Part shown: positions 49,708-58,807 of the stretch, in pieces | Layout: every line of letters starts with the position of its first letter | How positions within the stretch are numbered: the first letter of the stretch is position 1 | Assembly: GCF_045920555.1 (NCBI RefSeq) | Contig: NZ_CP174509.1 | Span: 434,001 to 498,000 of the forward strand | Origin: Pseudalkalibacillus sp045920555 | GTDB taxonomy: Bacteria > Bacillota > Bacilli > Bacillales > Fictibacillaceae | Direction: 5' to 3' | Length of the DNA stretch: 64,000 bases | Made by a program: the position numbers and the translations under genes | Notes under the pieces: model-generated | The model's input: only the letters and a program-made list of their open reading frames with translations | Told to the model about the DNA's origin: nothing | Databases searched by the model: none

Positions 49708-49739
49708 AGATCCATTACTACGTGATGGGTCTTATTTTT
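49708..49739 (+). terminator. Terminator after the MFS gene
   Basis: AGATCCAT and ATGGGTCT pair around a ten-base loop, followed by TATTTTTA. Confidence 0.75.
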
Positions 49740-49800
49740 ATCAACTAGGGAGATAGAGTGTTAGAATAGAAGCATTACATAACGGAGAGAGGTGTCCTTT

Positions 49801-50718
49801 TTGAAAAAAATCAAGTTAGGGAACAGTTGCTTGGAAGTGGGAGAGATCTTATTAGGCTGTATGAGGATGAGTACACTTTCCAAAGCTGATGCGAGACATG
49901 TGATTGAAAACGCGATGGAACATGGTGTCGATCTATTTGACCATGCGGATATTTACGGTGGTGGAGAGTCGGAATCCGTTTTTGCGGACGCAATCGACAT
50001 GAATCCTTCTGTTCGTGAAAATATGGTCATCCAGACGAAATGTGCAATCCGAAAAGGGTTTTATGATTTTTCAAAAGAACATATCATCAGTTCAGTTGAA
50101 GGAAGCCTAAAGCGTTTGAAAACGGATTATATCGATATTTTGCTGCTCCATCGTCCGGATGCACTGATGGAACCTGAGGAAGTGGCAGAAGCTTTCAATG
50201 AGTTGAAGGAAAGCGGGAAAGTCCGTCATTTTGGAGTCAGTAACCATAACCCTATGCAGATTGAACTTTTAAAAAGAAGCTTGGATCAGGACTTGGTCAT
50301 CAACCAGATGCAGTTCAGTATCATGCATACACCGATGATTGATGCTGGGGTCAATGTGAACATGCAGCATGAGGGATCAGTTATGCGAGATGGTGGTATG
50401 CTCGAGTATAGCCGTCTGAACGACATGACAATCCAAGCGTGGTCTCCGTTCCAGTACGGTATGATCAAAGGACCGTTTGTTGGAAATGAAGACTTTCCGG
50501 AAGTGAATACAAAATTGCAAGAGCTTGCTGAGAAATATGGTGTGAAAGATTCAGCTATTGCAATCGCATGGATTTTGCGCCATCCAGCAAACATCCAACC
50601 AGTCGTCGGGACAATGAATCCTCAACGTATGGCTGCTATCGCAAAAGCCTCTGAGGTGAAATTGACCAGAGAAGAATGGTACGAGCTGTATCGTGCTGCA
50701 GGGAATAATCTACCATAA
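49801..50718 (+). CDS. Aldo/keto reductase (YdhF-like)
   Basis: The 305-residue TIM-barrel enzyme reduces carbonyls with NADPH. The catalytic tyrosine and aspartate lie in VDLFDHADIYGGGESESVFA, the lysine in NMVIQTKCAIRKG, and the histidine region in IDILLLHRPDALMEPEEVAE. It groups with the YdhF-type oxidoreductases. GGAGAGAGGTG sets the TTG at 49801; a GTG at 49792 falls inside that site. Single gene between two terminators; substrate unknown. Confidence 0.88.
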   Translation: MKKIKLGNSCLEVGEILLGCMRMSTLSKADARHVIENAMEHGVDLFDHADIYGGGESESVFADAIDMNPSVRENMVIQTKCAIRKGFYDFSKEHIISSVEGSLKRLKTDYIDILLLHRPDALMEPEEVAEAFNELKESGKVRHFGVSNHNPMQIELLKRSLDQDLVINQMQFSIMHTPMIDAGVNVNMQHEGSVMRDGGMLEYSRLNDMTIQAWSPFQYGMIKGPFVGNEDFPEVNTKLQELAEKYGVKDSAIAIAWILRHPANIQPVVGTMNPQRMAAIAKASEVKLTREEWYELYRAAGNNLP

Positions 50719-50724
50719 AGCTGT

Positions 50725-50759
50725 AAAAAAATAACTCCTGACAATAGGGGTTATTTTTA
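50725..50759. terminator. Terminator after the aldo/keto reductase
   Basis: AATAACTCCT and AGGGGTTATT pair around GACAA-type loop bases, with A7 to the left and T5 to the right. Confidence 0.85.
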
Positions 50760-50828
50760 TTGGATTAGCACGGAATGAGTTTATGATGAAACTATGCTAT
50801 AGTAGAGATACGAATAGGGGGAATCGAT

Positions 50829-52223
50829 ATGGATCAAGATCAATTTTCACTGTATGATCATCGGAAACCGATTCAACTACGAGCAGAAAGAATTGCAATT
50901 TATCGCCAGGGCGAGATTATTGAAGCTTATGGGGAAGACAATGACGTTTATTATCTGTTCTTTTATAAGTATCAATTCCTTACCGCCGCAAAAGCAACAA
51001 GGCTCAGACGACGATCATTCATCGAAAAGGCTTTTAAAAGAGGAATGGTTTTCAACGCTCCCCATCCGTTTATCAAAGAATTGCTTACCTCTAATCACCC
51101 TTGCCAAATACTCAGCTTCGATCCACTATTGGATAAGCTCGAGAAGCAGTATACGCCACAAGAAAAGGCCTTCATCCTGACGTTCTTCGAATCGTTCATT
51201 CCCAAAAAGCAATTGTTCAATGAAATAAAATCCGTCTTTTACCATTATAATCGAAAAGGACAAACGTTCTTAGGCTATAAAATCATCCGGATCTTAACGG
51301 ATTTTGCACCGAATCATAGCTTGGTTGAACACCTTGCTAATGACATCAAGGTCCAGAAGTATGCCGATCTATATAACAAAAACGCTGAGAAGATCCTTTC
51401 AGAGGATTTCATTTTTGCTGAGAAAGTACTGTATCATAAGAAAGATCAGGACTCCTGTTTTCAGCAGCTTGCAGAACGAATGGAAAAAGAGTCCCGATGG
51501 ATCGATTTGATTGCTTTATTCAGTTACAAACTGACTTCATCACCTTCAACAGACTGCTACAACCCTCTTATCGAACTGCTTGAAACACATTTTGACGAGC
51601 ATGAAACAATGGATATTCTCGAAACGCTAGCCTCTCAAGTACCTGAATTCCTTCCGTTACAACACAATCTGTTTCAACACTACATCAAACACCATAAAAT
51701 CATTGATGTTTCCCGTATGATGAAAAACCATGATTTTGAGCTTAACAGTGATCAAGTCCAAATTTTTGGAAACCTGATCGAGCAGGTAGATCCAGAAGAG
51801 CAATCATTAGAACCGGAAATGCTTCACACTGTATTGAAGCCAATCATGAACATGTATCCTGAAAAAGCGGGAACACTTCTTACTAAATACGTCATTTCGT
51901 TGCTGAAAACCGAGGAGCTATCTTCTATCCAAGATTGGCTCAAACCTTTCAAAGAATCTCATGAAAATCTTCAAATCATCAGAAAAATCGATACCATGGA
52001 AGAGCTTAGTGATGATCCGGACCAAATGCAAACCCTCGGAGAGTTGTATTATGAATTCAGACAGTTGAAGCAAGCGATTGAATGCTTCAGCTGGGAGATG
52101 GAATTGAAACCTACGGATCCCAAACCGCAGCAATGGCTCTCTAAAATCTATGGGGAGATGGGGATGACCAACGAATCAGACGCTTATCGGCAGATGTGCA
52201 TCAAACTGCAAAAACAGGCTTGA
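50829..52223 (+). CDS. Helical-repeat (TPR-like) protein, unknown function
   Basis: The 464-residue protein has a mixed N-terminal part (about residues 1-110) and then a long run of helices, ending in a TPR-like pair (QTLGELYYEFRQLKQAIECF, later WLSKIYGEMGMTNESDAYRQ). It has no signal peptide or membrane segment. Similar large helical proteins occur in Bacillus without known role. GGGGGAATC precedes the ATG. Single gene; copy 1 of the 91-bp element lies 47 nt after its stop. Confidence 0.75.
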   Translation: MDQDQFSLYDHRKPIQLRAERIAIYRQGEIIEAYGEDNDVYYLFFYKYQFLTAAKATRLRRRSFIEKAFKRGMVFNAPHPFIKELLTSNHPCQILSFDPLLDKLEKQYTPQEKAFILTFFESFIPKKQLFNEIKSVFYHYNRKGQTFLGYKIIRILTDFAPNHSLVEHLANDIKVQKYADLYNKNAEKILSEDFIFAEKVLYHKKDQDSCFQQLAERMEKESRWIDLIALFSYKLTSSPSTDCYNPLIELLETHFDEHETMDILETLASQVPEFLPLQHNLFQHYIKHHKIIDVSRMMKNHDFELNSDQVQIFGNLIEQVDPEEQSLEPEMLHTVLKPIMNMYPEKAGTLLTKYVISLLKTEELSSIQDWLKPFKESHENLQIIRKIDTMEELSDDPDQMQTLGELYYEFRQLKQAIECFSWEMELKPTDPKPQQWLSKIYGEMGMTNESDAYRQMCIKLQKQA

Positions 52224-52270
52224 TAACCTGTCAACCGTTGCAGTGAATCCAGTATTTTGTATCGTTCGAT

Positions 52271-52361
52271 TGTCGAAAAAAGAAAGCGGACTATAGTCAT
52301 TCTCCAGACGATATATGTCGCAAATGTGGTGTAGAACATTCGTCGTTTTACTCCATGTTTG
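52271..52361. repeat. 91-bp dispersed element, copy 1
   Basis: The element begins TGTCGAAAAAAGAAAGCGGA and matches 62753-62843 at 86 of 91 positions. Its right half forms a hairpin: GCAAATGTGGTGTAGAAC pairs with GTTTTACTCCATGTTTGC (17 of 18 positions counting G-U) around a 7-nt loop. In this copy the stem extends by TC/GA and is followed by T6, so it looks like a terminator or the end of a small RNA. Confidence 0.85.
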
Positions 52362-52370
52362 CGATTTTTT

Positions 52371-52867
52371 GATGTAAATATGGTAATTGAAGGATACCAA
52401 TGCCCAGGATATATGGAAAAAGGTGATCGAACATACTTGAAAATATTTTAAAGTTAAAGGTTCAATCAAATAATGATATTGAAAAAATTAATCATGCCAA
52501 TGGGAAAATCTATTGTTTTGAACACCAAAGATAGAATACATATCAAATTTATTTAGTATGCTACAAAAAAGGTCAGATTGTCCATCTTAAATCCAATCGT
52601 GACACCTGGATTATAGATCTAATAAAAATAACCCCGCTAAATTTGAAATTAGTGGGGTTATTTTTGTTTTGAAGGTGTAGGATTATGGATTACCTTATGT
52701 ATTAGTCCATAAACAGAATCATGTCTAGAGAATATGTAAGAGATTCAACTTTCAGGGAATATCTCAGGACCATTTTCCTTTTTATTTAAAAGTTGGAAGG
52801 ACATTTATTTCGAGTGCCGAAACGTTAAAAATCAGAAAAATTCACCTTTATAAAGGAGTGGTATATT
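52371..52867. other. Gap with gene-like debris and a terminator
   Basis: About 500 nt without an intact gene. Short frames between 52460 and 52650 (EKINHANGKIYCFEHQR, then YQIYLVCYKKGQIVHLKSN) look protein-like but have no start signals and are broken by a stop, so this may be decayed coding DNA. At 52624-52667 ATAACCCC.CTAA and TTAG.GGGGTTAT pair and are followed by T5, a good bidirectional terminator. From 52673 to 52855 no clear feature is seen. Confidence 0.45.
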
Positions 52868-54535
52868 ATGGGTTTCAGCTTGCCTTATTTGATTCCGATG
52901 GTTTATCTCATCGTTCTTGTATTCATCGGTATCGCTCTTGCAAAGAGACAGGAGACACGATCTGATTTTTTCGTTGCTTCGAATAAGATGAATTCAGGCG
53001 TGCTCTTCACAACAATCTTTTCAACCGTTGTCGGAGCAAACACGTACATGGGATTCAGCGGTATGGTGTTTAATGACGGATTTTCCATGACGTGGCTCCT
53101 GGTCGCTGCAGGCTCAGCTTACTTCGTGTTATTTTTCATTTCAGGAAAGCTGAGACGAATAGCGTCAAAACATGAAGTGTTCACTTTGCCGGATATGATG
53201 GAGTTGAGGTATTCACGCCCGGTTGCATTAGTTACGACGATTTTTTCACTGGTCGCTTTAGTGGGAGGAGCTGGAGGAAGTATTTTGGGAGTCGGTGTAA
53301 TCTTGAATTCCGTCATTGGGATTGATACGACAGTTGCGATCTTGATTACATCCGTTGTGACCATTTTATATACTACATTCGGTGGATTGATGGGTGTCGC
53401 TTTGACGGACTGGGTCCAATCTATGATCATGATCGCTGGACTAATCCTTGTCATTCTTTTTGGTTTTCAAGCGTTGTCTGATGATGCGAATGTATTCAAT
53501 GCCACACTGGATGGTGCTGAGATACTCTCGACAGCAGTAGGTGGAGAGGTGTTGAGCTTTACAGAAGGAATGACCTTCCTGATGGTCATTGCATGGGCGA
53601 TCACATTCTTGCCCCTTAACACGATTTCACAAACCCAAATGCAACGGGTGTATGCGGCAAAAAGTGAACGGGTCATTCAACGTATCAGCCTTTTGATGGT
53701 GATATTTGTTGCACTTTTCATGGCGTTCGGTCTCGCCCTTGTAGGTGTGCTGGGCAAGGCGATTACACCGACTTTAGAAAATCCAGAAACGGTCTTTCCA
53801 ATCCTTGCAATGGAAGTGATCAATCCGTGGATCGGTATGGTCATCATCACGGGAATCCTTGGAGCATGTATGTCCACAGTGGACTCGAACTTACTAAGTG
53901 CAGGAATCCATGTTTCAAGGGATATGTATGAACATGGGAAAAAGGCTGCAGGTAAACCGGTAGACGAAAAACAATCCATCAAAATTACAAGGATCACTCT
54001 TGTCGTCATTGGGGCGTTAAGTACAGTGGCAGCTATTTTTACCCCTTCGATCATGGAATTGCTGCTCGTAACCATGCATATTTTCGCGGGAGCTACATTT
54101 GCTCCGGTCATCATAGGTCTGTATTGGAAGCGGGCGACATCAGGGGGGGCGATGCTTGGTTTGCTGCTTGGAGGGATTTCTACGATAATCGCTGAAATCA
54201 TCCATTCGACGCTTGATCCTGTCATTATCGGTATCATATTTTCCATTTTAGGGGTTATAGTTGGTAGTCTATTGACGAAAGCAAATTTCGAAAAAGGAAG
54301 TCTATTTGCCTTTAAAACAGTCGACAGTAAGGATTATAAGTTCTTGTTCATGATTGCTGGTGTGTATGTCTTGTTTTTACTTGGACTTACTTCCTTATCC
54401 TTTTGGACTCCACTGATTTTATTGACGATAGCTGGACTTATTTTCAGCTTGATTATGTTGACGATCTACATTTTCCCAAGTAAACGAAAAGCCGGTTACG
54501 TGTCAAAAAGTAATGGAAAAAGCCAATTACATTAG
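52868..54535 (+). CDS. Sodium:solute symporter (SSS family)
   Basis: The 555-residue protein has about thirteen membrane segments and the SSS pattern: FFVASNKMNSGVLFTTIFST with the sodium-site serine region, LTDWVQSMIMIAGLILV, and GACMSTVDSNLLSAGIHVSR in helix 8. Substrates of the family include proline, pantothenate, acetate and sugars. AAAGGAGTGG precedes the ATG. A proline-iminopeptidase-like gene follows 14 nt downstream, which makes proline or a short peptide product an attractive but unproven substrate. Confidence 0.9.
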   Translation: MGFSLPYLIPMVYLIVLVFIGIALAKRQETRSDFFVASNKMNSGVLFTTIFSTVVGANTYMGFSGMVFNDGFSMTWLLVAAGSAYFVLFFISGKLRRIASKHEVFTLPDMMELRYSRPVALVTTIFSLVALVGGAGGSILGVGVILNSVIGIDTTVAILITSVVTILYTTFGGLMGVALTDWVQSMIMIAGLILVILFGFQALSDDANVFNATLDGAEILSTAVGGEVLSFTEGMTFLMVIAWAITFLPLNTISQTQMQRVYAAKSERVIQRISLLMVIFVALFMAFGLALVGVLGKAITPTLENPETVFPILAMEVINPWIGMVIITGILGACMSTVDSNLLSAGIHVSRDMYEHGKKAAGKPVDEKQSIKITRITLVVIGALSTVAAIFTPSIMELLLVTMHIFAGATFAPVIIGLYWKRATSGGAMLGLLLGGISTIIAEIIHSTLDPVIIGIIFSILGVIVGSLLTKANFEKGSLFAFKTVDSKDYKFLFMIAGVYVLFLLGLTSLSFWTPLILLTIAGLIFSLIMLTIYIFPSKRKAGYVSKSNGKSQLH

Positions 54536-54549
54536 GAAGGAATGATCAA

Positions 54550-55425
54550 ATGTTTGCATCAGTTAACGGAACGAAGCTCTTTTTTGATATTGACGGTGCT
54601 GGGTATGTAAAAGAGAATGAGGAATTAAAGGAGAAGCCAGTTTGCTTTGTCCTACATGGTGGACCAGGAGGGACACATGGAAACTTCAAGCCATATTTGG
54701 ATGCCCTCACCGAAACGATACAACTCGTCTATATCGACAATCGTGGAAGCGGTTTTTCTGAAGCCGGTTCACCAGAAACCTATACATTAGAAAACAATAT
54801 TGAAGACATCGAAGCATTAAGGCAATACCTTGGCCTAGATAAAATATGGCTGTTAGGCCACTCTTATGGCGGTATGGTTGCGCTGTCATATGCACTTAGA
54901 TATCAGGAGAATTTGGCAGGATTATTGCTCATTACTACTTCTCCAAGCCATCGTTTTATTGAAAAAGCAAAGCGATATGTGGAAGAAAGGGGGACGGAAA
55001 AGCAAATTGAAATGGCCTCTATTTTATGGGAGGGAGCCTTTGAATCATTAGAGCAGTTGAATCAATATTATGAAGTAATGGAACCACTGTATTCTGTTAA
55101 AGGATCTGGAATAGAAGCCAAGAGTCCAGTTGCTGTCCAGGCTCGTGTAAATCGATCCTATCAAGCATTGAACAATGGATTTGGTGGATTCCTGAGAGAG
55201 TTTGACCTCATCAATGATCTGCCTCAGATTAATGTTCCGACACTTGTGATAGCAGGTAGACATGATTGGATTACACCAGTCGAAGAAAATGAAATCATCC
55301 ATCAACAGATTCAAAACAGTCAGTTCATCATAATGGAAAACAGCAGCCATAGCGTTTTTAAAGATGAAAATGAAAAAGCCATCCAAAGTATTATTCAATT
55401 TGTAAACAATATTAGATTCAATTGA
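54550..55425 (+). CDS. Alpha/beta hydrolase, proline iminopeptidase-like
   Basis: The 291-residue protein has the S33 oxyanion motif HGGPGG (residues 36-41), DNRGSGFSEAG, and the nucleophile S105 in GHSYGGM; the aspartate and histidine of the triad fit VIAGRHDWITP and ENSSHSVF. Proline iminopeptidases remove N-terminal proline from peptides, but the fold also includes other hydrolases. GGAAGGAATG precedes the ATG. It is in one transcript with the sodium symporter. Confidence 0.85.
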   Translation: MFASVNGTKLFFDIDGAGYVKENEELKEKPVCFVLHGGPGGTHGNFKPYLDALTETIQLVYIDNRGSGFSEAGSPETYTLENNIEDIEALRQYLGLDKIWLLGHSYGGMVALSYALRYQENLAGLLLITTSPSHRFIEKAKRYVEERGTEKQIEMASILWEGAFESLEQLNQYYEVMEPLYSVKGSGIEAKSPVAVQARVNRSYQALNNGFGGFLREFDLINDLPQINVPTLVIAGRHDWITPVEENEIIHQQIQNSQFIIMENSSHSVFKDENEKAIQSIIQFVNNIRFN

Positions 55426-55468
55426 AAAAATCATATGCGTTTTCTAGTGAACTTTTCCTTGAATTGCC

Positions 55469-56180
55469 CTAATTGATCTTTACCTCCAGCCTCGTCACGC
55501 CTTTTCCTTTGTTTTTCACTTTTTCGAGGGTGAATGGGCCGATTTCTTTTGTTTCTTTTACATGTGTGCCCCCGCATGCTTGTTCGTCGATATCGCCAAT
55601 TTTTAAAAGCCGGATTTCTTTTACGGATGTCGGGATCAGATTGACCATTGCTTTGATCGCACCAGAAATCTGTTCAGCTTCTTCCCGTGGAAGGACACGT
55701 GCTGAAACCGGATGGTTCTTATGGATCTCTTCATTGGCCTTGACGATCGCAGCCTCAAGCTTTTCATTCGATAAATCACTGATATCGGTCAAATCGATTC
55801 TTGCACGATCCATATAGATCTGGTTGCCTGTACATAGAGAGCAGTGTTCCACGTTCAGGACTGCGGCTAATAGGTGGAGGAGGGAATGGTGACGCATTAA
55901 ACCGAACCGTCTCTCCCAATCTATTTCTGCCGATACTTTACCTTCTTCAAGTTTTTCCGCATTTTTGACATAGTGGGTCGGAATACCTTTTTCCTTTTTC
56001 ACTTTATACACTTCAAACTCTTTTTCCACCTTGAATAAGAAAGCCGGTGTCATGTTCTTGTCCGCCTCCAGTCGGGTAGAAAACGGTCTGATCCAATGTA
56101 ACCTTATCCCCGTCGATCTTAACCACATTTGCTTCACAACTTTTTATGTAACTGTCATCCAGATATAACTCTGTCGTCAT
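55469..56180 (-). pseudogene. AlaX-type alanyl-tRNA editing protein with a frameshift
   Basis: AlaX is a free-standing editing domain that removes wrong amino acids from tRNA(Ala). The start MTTELYLDDSYIKSC, behind AGGAGGGG, leads through FYPTGGGQEHDTGF to a break at a T5 run (56021-56025, plus strand). One base fewer would join GGK to EFEVYKVKKEKG of the second frame. That frame holds the zinc ligands HHSLLH and CGGTHV and runs to the normal end. Apart from this shift the gene looks intact, so a read error or very recent loss are both possible. Confidence 0.85.
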
Positions 56181-56342
56181 GACGCCCCTCCTGCAATCTC
56201 TTTTATTAGTACCTATCATAGTGGTTTTGATGTATTTTGCAACACTACTTAAAAAATTTTTTAAAAAATTAAAATTTTTGTTGAAAAATTCATTCGACAG
56301 CTGTAAAATTGGTTGCAATATTCAAATAATTTAGGATGAAAC

Positions 56343-56360
56343 AATGCTGGGACTAGCATT
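56343..56360. promoter_or_regulatory. Inverted repeat upstream of the YheO-type regulator
   Basis: AATGCT-GGGACT-AGCATT is a perfect 6+6 inverted repeat 143 nt before the regulator start, in the gap divergent from the AlaX gene. It is a candidate operator. Confidence 0.4.
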
Positions 56361-56502
56361 ATCCTATTATTATCTTTAAAAGAGGAAGGTGGTTCATCAA
56401 AAAAGCAACCGTCTCTTACAAAAAATCGACGTTATTAGACTGCAAGAAAAAAGCACGATTTTACAGAGAGAAAAATAGAAATAGATCTCTGGGGGTTTGA
56501 AA

Positions 56503-57138
56503 ATGAAGCAAGTCTCTACGAATATTCATCCGCTCTTCAAGCGATATATACCGATTGCTGAAAGCATTGCCAAAACATTTGGCAGCCATTGTGAGGTGGT
56601 TGTTCACGATTTGACAGATGTTTCTGCCTCAGTTGTTGCGATTTTCAACGGTCACGTGACTGGAAGAGAAGTCGGTTCATCCATTACTAGCTTTGGACTG
56701 AATCTCCTTCGGAAAGTAGAGAAAGGGACGGATAGTCTCTTGAATTACGTTGACGAAGACGTGAGAGGGAAACGGGTGAAGTCAAGTTCTGTATACATCA
56801 GGGATGATGATGGTCAGATACTAGGTTGTTTAAGCATCAATCTCGATATAACCCACTATTCAATCGCAGAAAAGCTATTAGCCGAGATTACGGATACAGA
56901 GAAAGATGAGGAAACATCACCGCTATCCATCTCCCAGTTTGAAAACCAAATGATTGAAAAAGCAGTGGAGAAAGTCGGGAAGCCGGTACAGATAATGGAC
57001 AAGGCTGAACGGATGGAGTTCATCCATCTGCTTGACGAAATGGGTCTGTTCCGCATAAAGGGGTCCATTCAGAATGTCGCCTCGCTGCTTGGGGTTTCTA
57101 AATTCACAATCTATAACTATCTGGATAAAAAAACATAG
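56503..57138 (+). CDS. YheO/DauR-type transcriptional regulator
   Basis: The 211-residue protein has an N-terminal YheO-like PAS domain (HPLFKRYIPIAESIAKTFGS, then HCEVVVHDLTD) and a C-terminal HTH_22 helix-turn-helix (GSIQNVASLLGVSKFTIYNY). Related DauR regulates amino-acid catabolism. The start is ATG at 56503 behind CTGGGGG; a TTG two codons earlier is too close to that site. It heads the AbgT-amidohydrolase operon and probably senses its substrate. Confidence 0.87.
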   Translation: MKQVSTNIHPLFKRYIPIAESIAKTFGSHCEVVVHDLTDVSASVVAIFNGHVTGREVGSSITSFGLNLLRKVEKGTDSLLNYVDEDVRGKRVKSSSVYIRDDDGQILGCLSINLDITHYSIAEKLLAEITDTEKDEETSPLSISQFENQMIEKAVEKVGKPVQIMDKAERMEFIHLLDEMGLFRIKGSIQNVASLLGVSKFTIYNYLDKKT

Positions 57139-57161
57139 CAACTTAGATTAGGAGGGGTAAA

Positions 57162-58715
57162 ATGAGCATGCCAGAGCTCGGAAAACAGGGGGAAGTCAAA
57201 AAAAGGAGCATGTTCAACAGGTTCCTGGACTGGATTGAAAAGTACGGGAACAAGCTTCCAGACGTACTGACGTTGTTTGCAATTTTCACAGGACTTATTT
57301 TGGTCTCATCCTTTATTGCTGGAAAGTTGAAGTGGAGTGCAGTAAATCCTGCCACGGATGAAACGATTACGGCAGTGAACCTGCTTGATGGAAAAGGAAT
57401 TGTAAAGATCCTTACCGAAATGGTCAATAACTTCATGTCGTTCCCGCCACTCGGCCTTGTCCTTGTTGTCATGCTAGGGGTCGGGCTTGCGGAATCGACA
57501 GGTCTCGTTTCAGCATTCATGAGAAGAGTCGTTCTTGCATCACCTAAGTTTCTGATCCTGCCGATCATTGTGTTGATCGGAATCTTCGGAAATGCTGCAG
57601 CTGATGCAGCATTGATCGTCCTGCCGCCGATCGCCGCCCTCGTGTTCATGACATTAGGAAGGCACCCGATCGCAGGCCTTGCGTTAGGATATGCAGCCGT
57701 TTCAGGTGGTTTCAGTGCCAATCTTATCCTGAATATGCTCGATGCATTGGTCGCTGGTTTTACGATTTCAAGTGCACAGATCATCGACCCGAATTATAAT
57801 GCGAGTCCCGCAATGAACTATTATTTCTTGTTTGTATCTACCTTCGTGTTATTGCCAGTAGCTGTATTCGTCTGTTCCAAAATCGTTGAACCCCGTCTTG
57901 GGGAATACACGTTGAACGCACAGGTTGAAACGAAAGCTGAACTTTCAAAAGAAGAGAAACGAGGATTGCGCTGGGCTGGGGTGTCAACGGTCGTATTCCT
58001 GATCATCATGGCCTTCATGACGATTCCTGAAAACGCCCTTCTACGAAATGCGGAGACCGGTTCCCTTGTAGAAGAGTCACCATTCATGGCTGGACTTGTC
58101 CCGCTGATGCTCTTTTTCTTCTTCATCCCGGCACTCTTTTACGGAATTGGGTCTAAAGTCATCAGGTCGGATAAAGATGTGGCCGAGCATCTGACAAAAG
58201 CGATGTCCGGTATGGGGTATTACATCGTCCTTGCCTTTATCGCAGCGCAGATGATCACGTATTTCAATTGGAGCAACCTTGGCTCGATCATCGCCATCAA
58301 AGGAGCGGCTTTCTTACAGAGTACAGGTCTTACTGGACTGCCGATGTTGATCGCATTCATCCTGTTCTGTGCCGTCGTCAACCTGTTAATTGCCAGTTCT
58401 TCAGCAAAATGGGCGTTGCTTGGACCGGTATTCGTGCCGATGTTCATGCTTTTGGGCTATAATCCAGCGTTTACACAGCTGGCGTATCGTATTGGAGACT
58501 CGATCACAAATACGATCACGCCAATGCTCGCTTATTTTGCGATCGTCCTTACCTTTGCGAAGAAGTATGACCCGAAAATGGGTGTCGGAACGCTTATTTC
58601 CGTCCTTCTCCCATACTCGATCGGATTCGCGATTTTCTGGACGCTCCTGTTCGCCGTTTGGTATTTCTTAGGACTGCCGCTCGGGCCAGGAGAGTACATC
58701 CATTTGAAAAACTGA
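57162..58715 (+). CDS. abgT: AbgT family transporter
   Basis: The AbgT family moves p-aminobenzoyl-glutamate or related compounds. The 517-residue protein has about eleven membrane segments with family motifs GIFGNAAADAALIVLPPIAA, AVSGGFSANLILNMLDALVA and LIASSSAKWALLGPVFVPMF. AGGAGGGG precedes the ATG. The three following genes encode hydrolases that split acyl-amino-acid type bonds, so import of N-acyl or peptide-like conjugates followed by cleavage is the likely scheme. Export is also known for some members. Confidence 0.93.
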   Translation: MSMPELGKQGEVKKRSMFNRFLDWIEKYGNKLPDVLTLFAIFTGLILVSSFIAGKLKWSAVNPATDETITAVNLLDGKGIVKILTEMVNNFMSFPPLGLVLVVMLGVGLAESTGLVSAFMRRVVLASPKFLILPIIVLIGIFGNAAADAALIVLPPIAALVFMTLGRHPIAGLALGYAAVSGGFSANLILNMLDALVAGFTISSAQIIDPNYNASPAMNYYFLFVSTFVLLPVAVFVCSKIVEPRLGEYTLNAQVETKAELSKEEKRGLRWAGVSTVVFLIIMAFMTIPENALLRNAETGSLVEESPFMAGLVPLMLFFFFIPALFYGIGSKVIRSDKDVAEHLTKAMSGMGYYIVLAFIAAQMITYFNWSNLGSIIAIKGAAFLQSTGLTGLPMLIAFILFCAVVNLLIASSSAKWALLGPVFVPMFMLLGYNPAFTQLAYRIGDSITNTITPMLAYFAIVLTFAKKYDPKMGVGTLISVLLPYSIGFAIFWTLLFAVWYFLGLPLGPGEYIHLKN

Positions 58716-58728
58716 TCCTTTTAAAACA

Positions 58729-58768
58729 GGGAGGGTTCCTTCGATGGAATCCTTCCTACCCTATTTTT
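58729..58768 (+). terminator. Terminator-like hairpin after abgT
   Basis: GGGAGGGTTCC and GGAATCCTTCC pair around a six-base loop, followed by TACCCTATTTTTT. It may reduce rather than stop reading into the hydrolase genes. Confidence 0.75.
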
Positions 58769-58807
58769 TACATTGATTCTTTAAAAAAGGAAAAGGAGGG
58801 GTAACTG

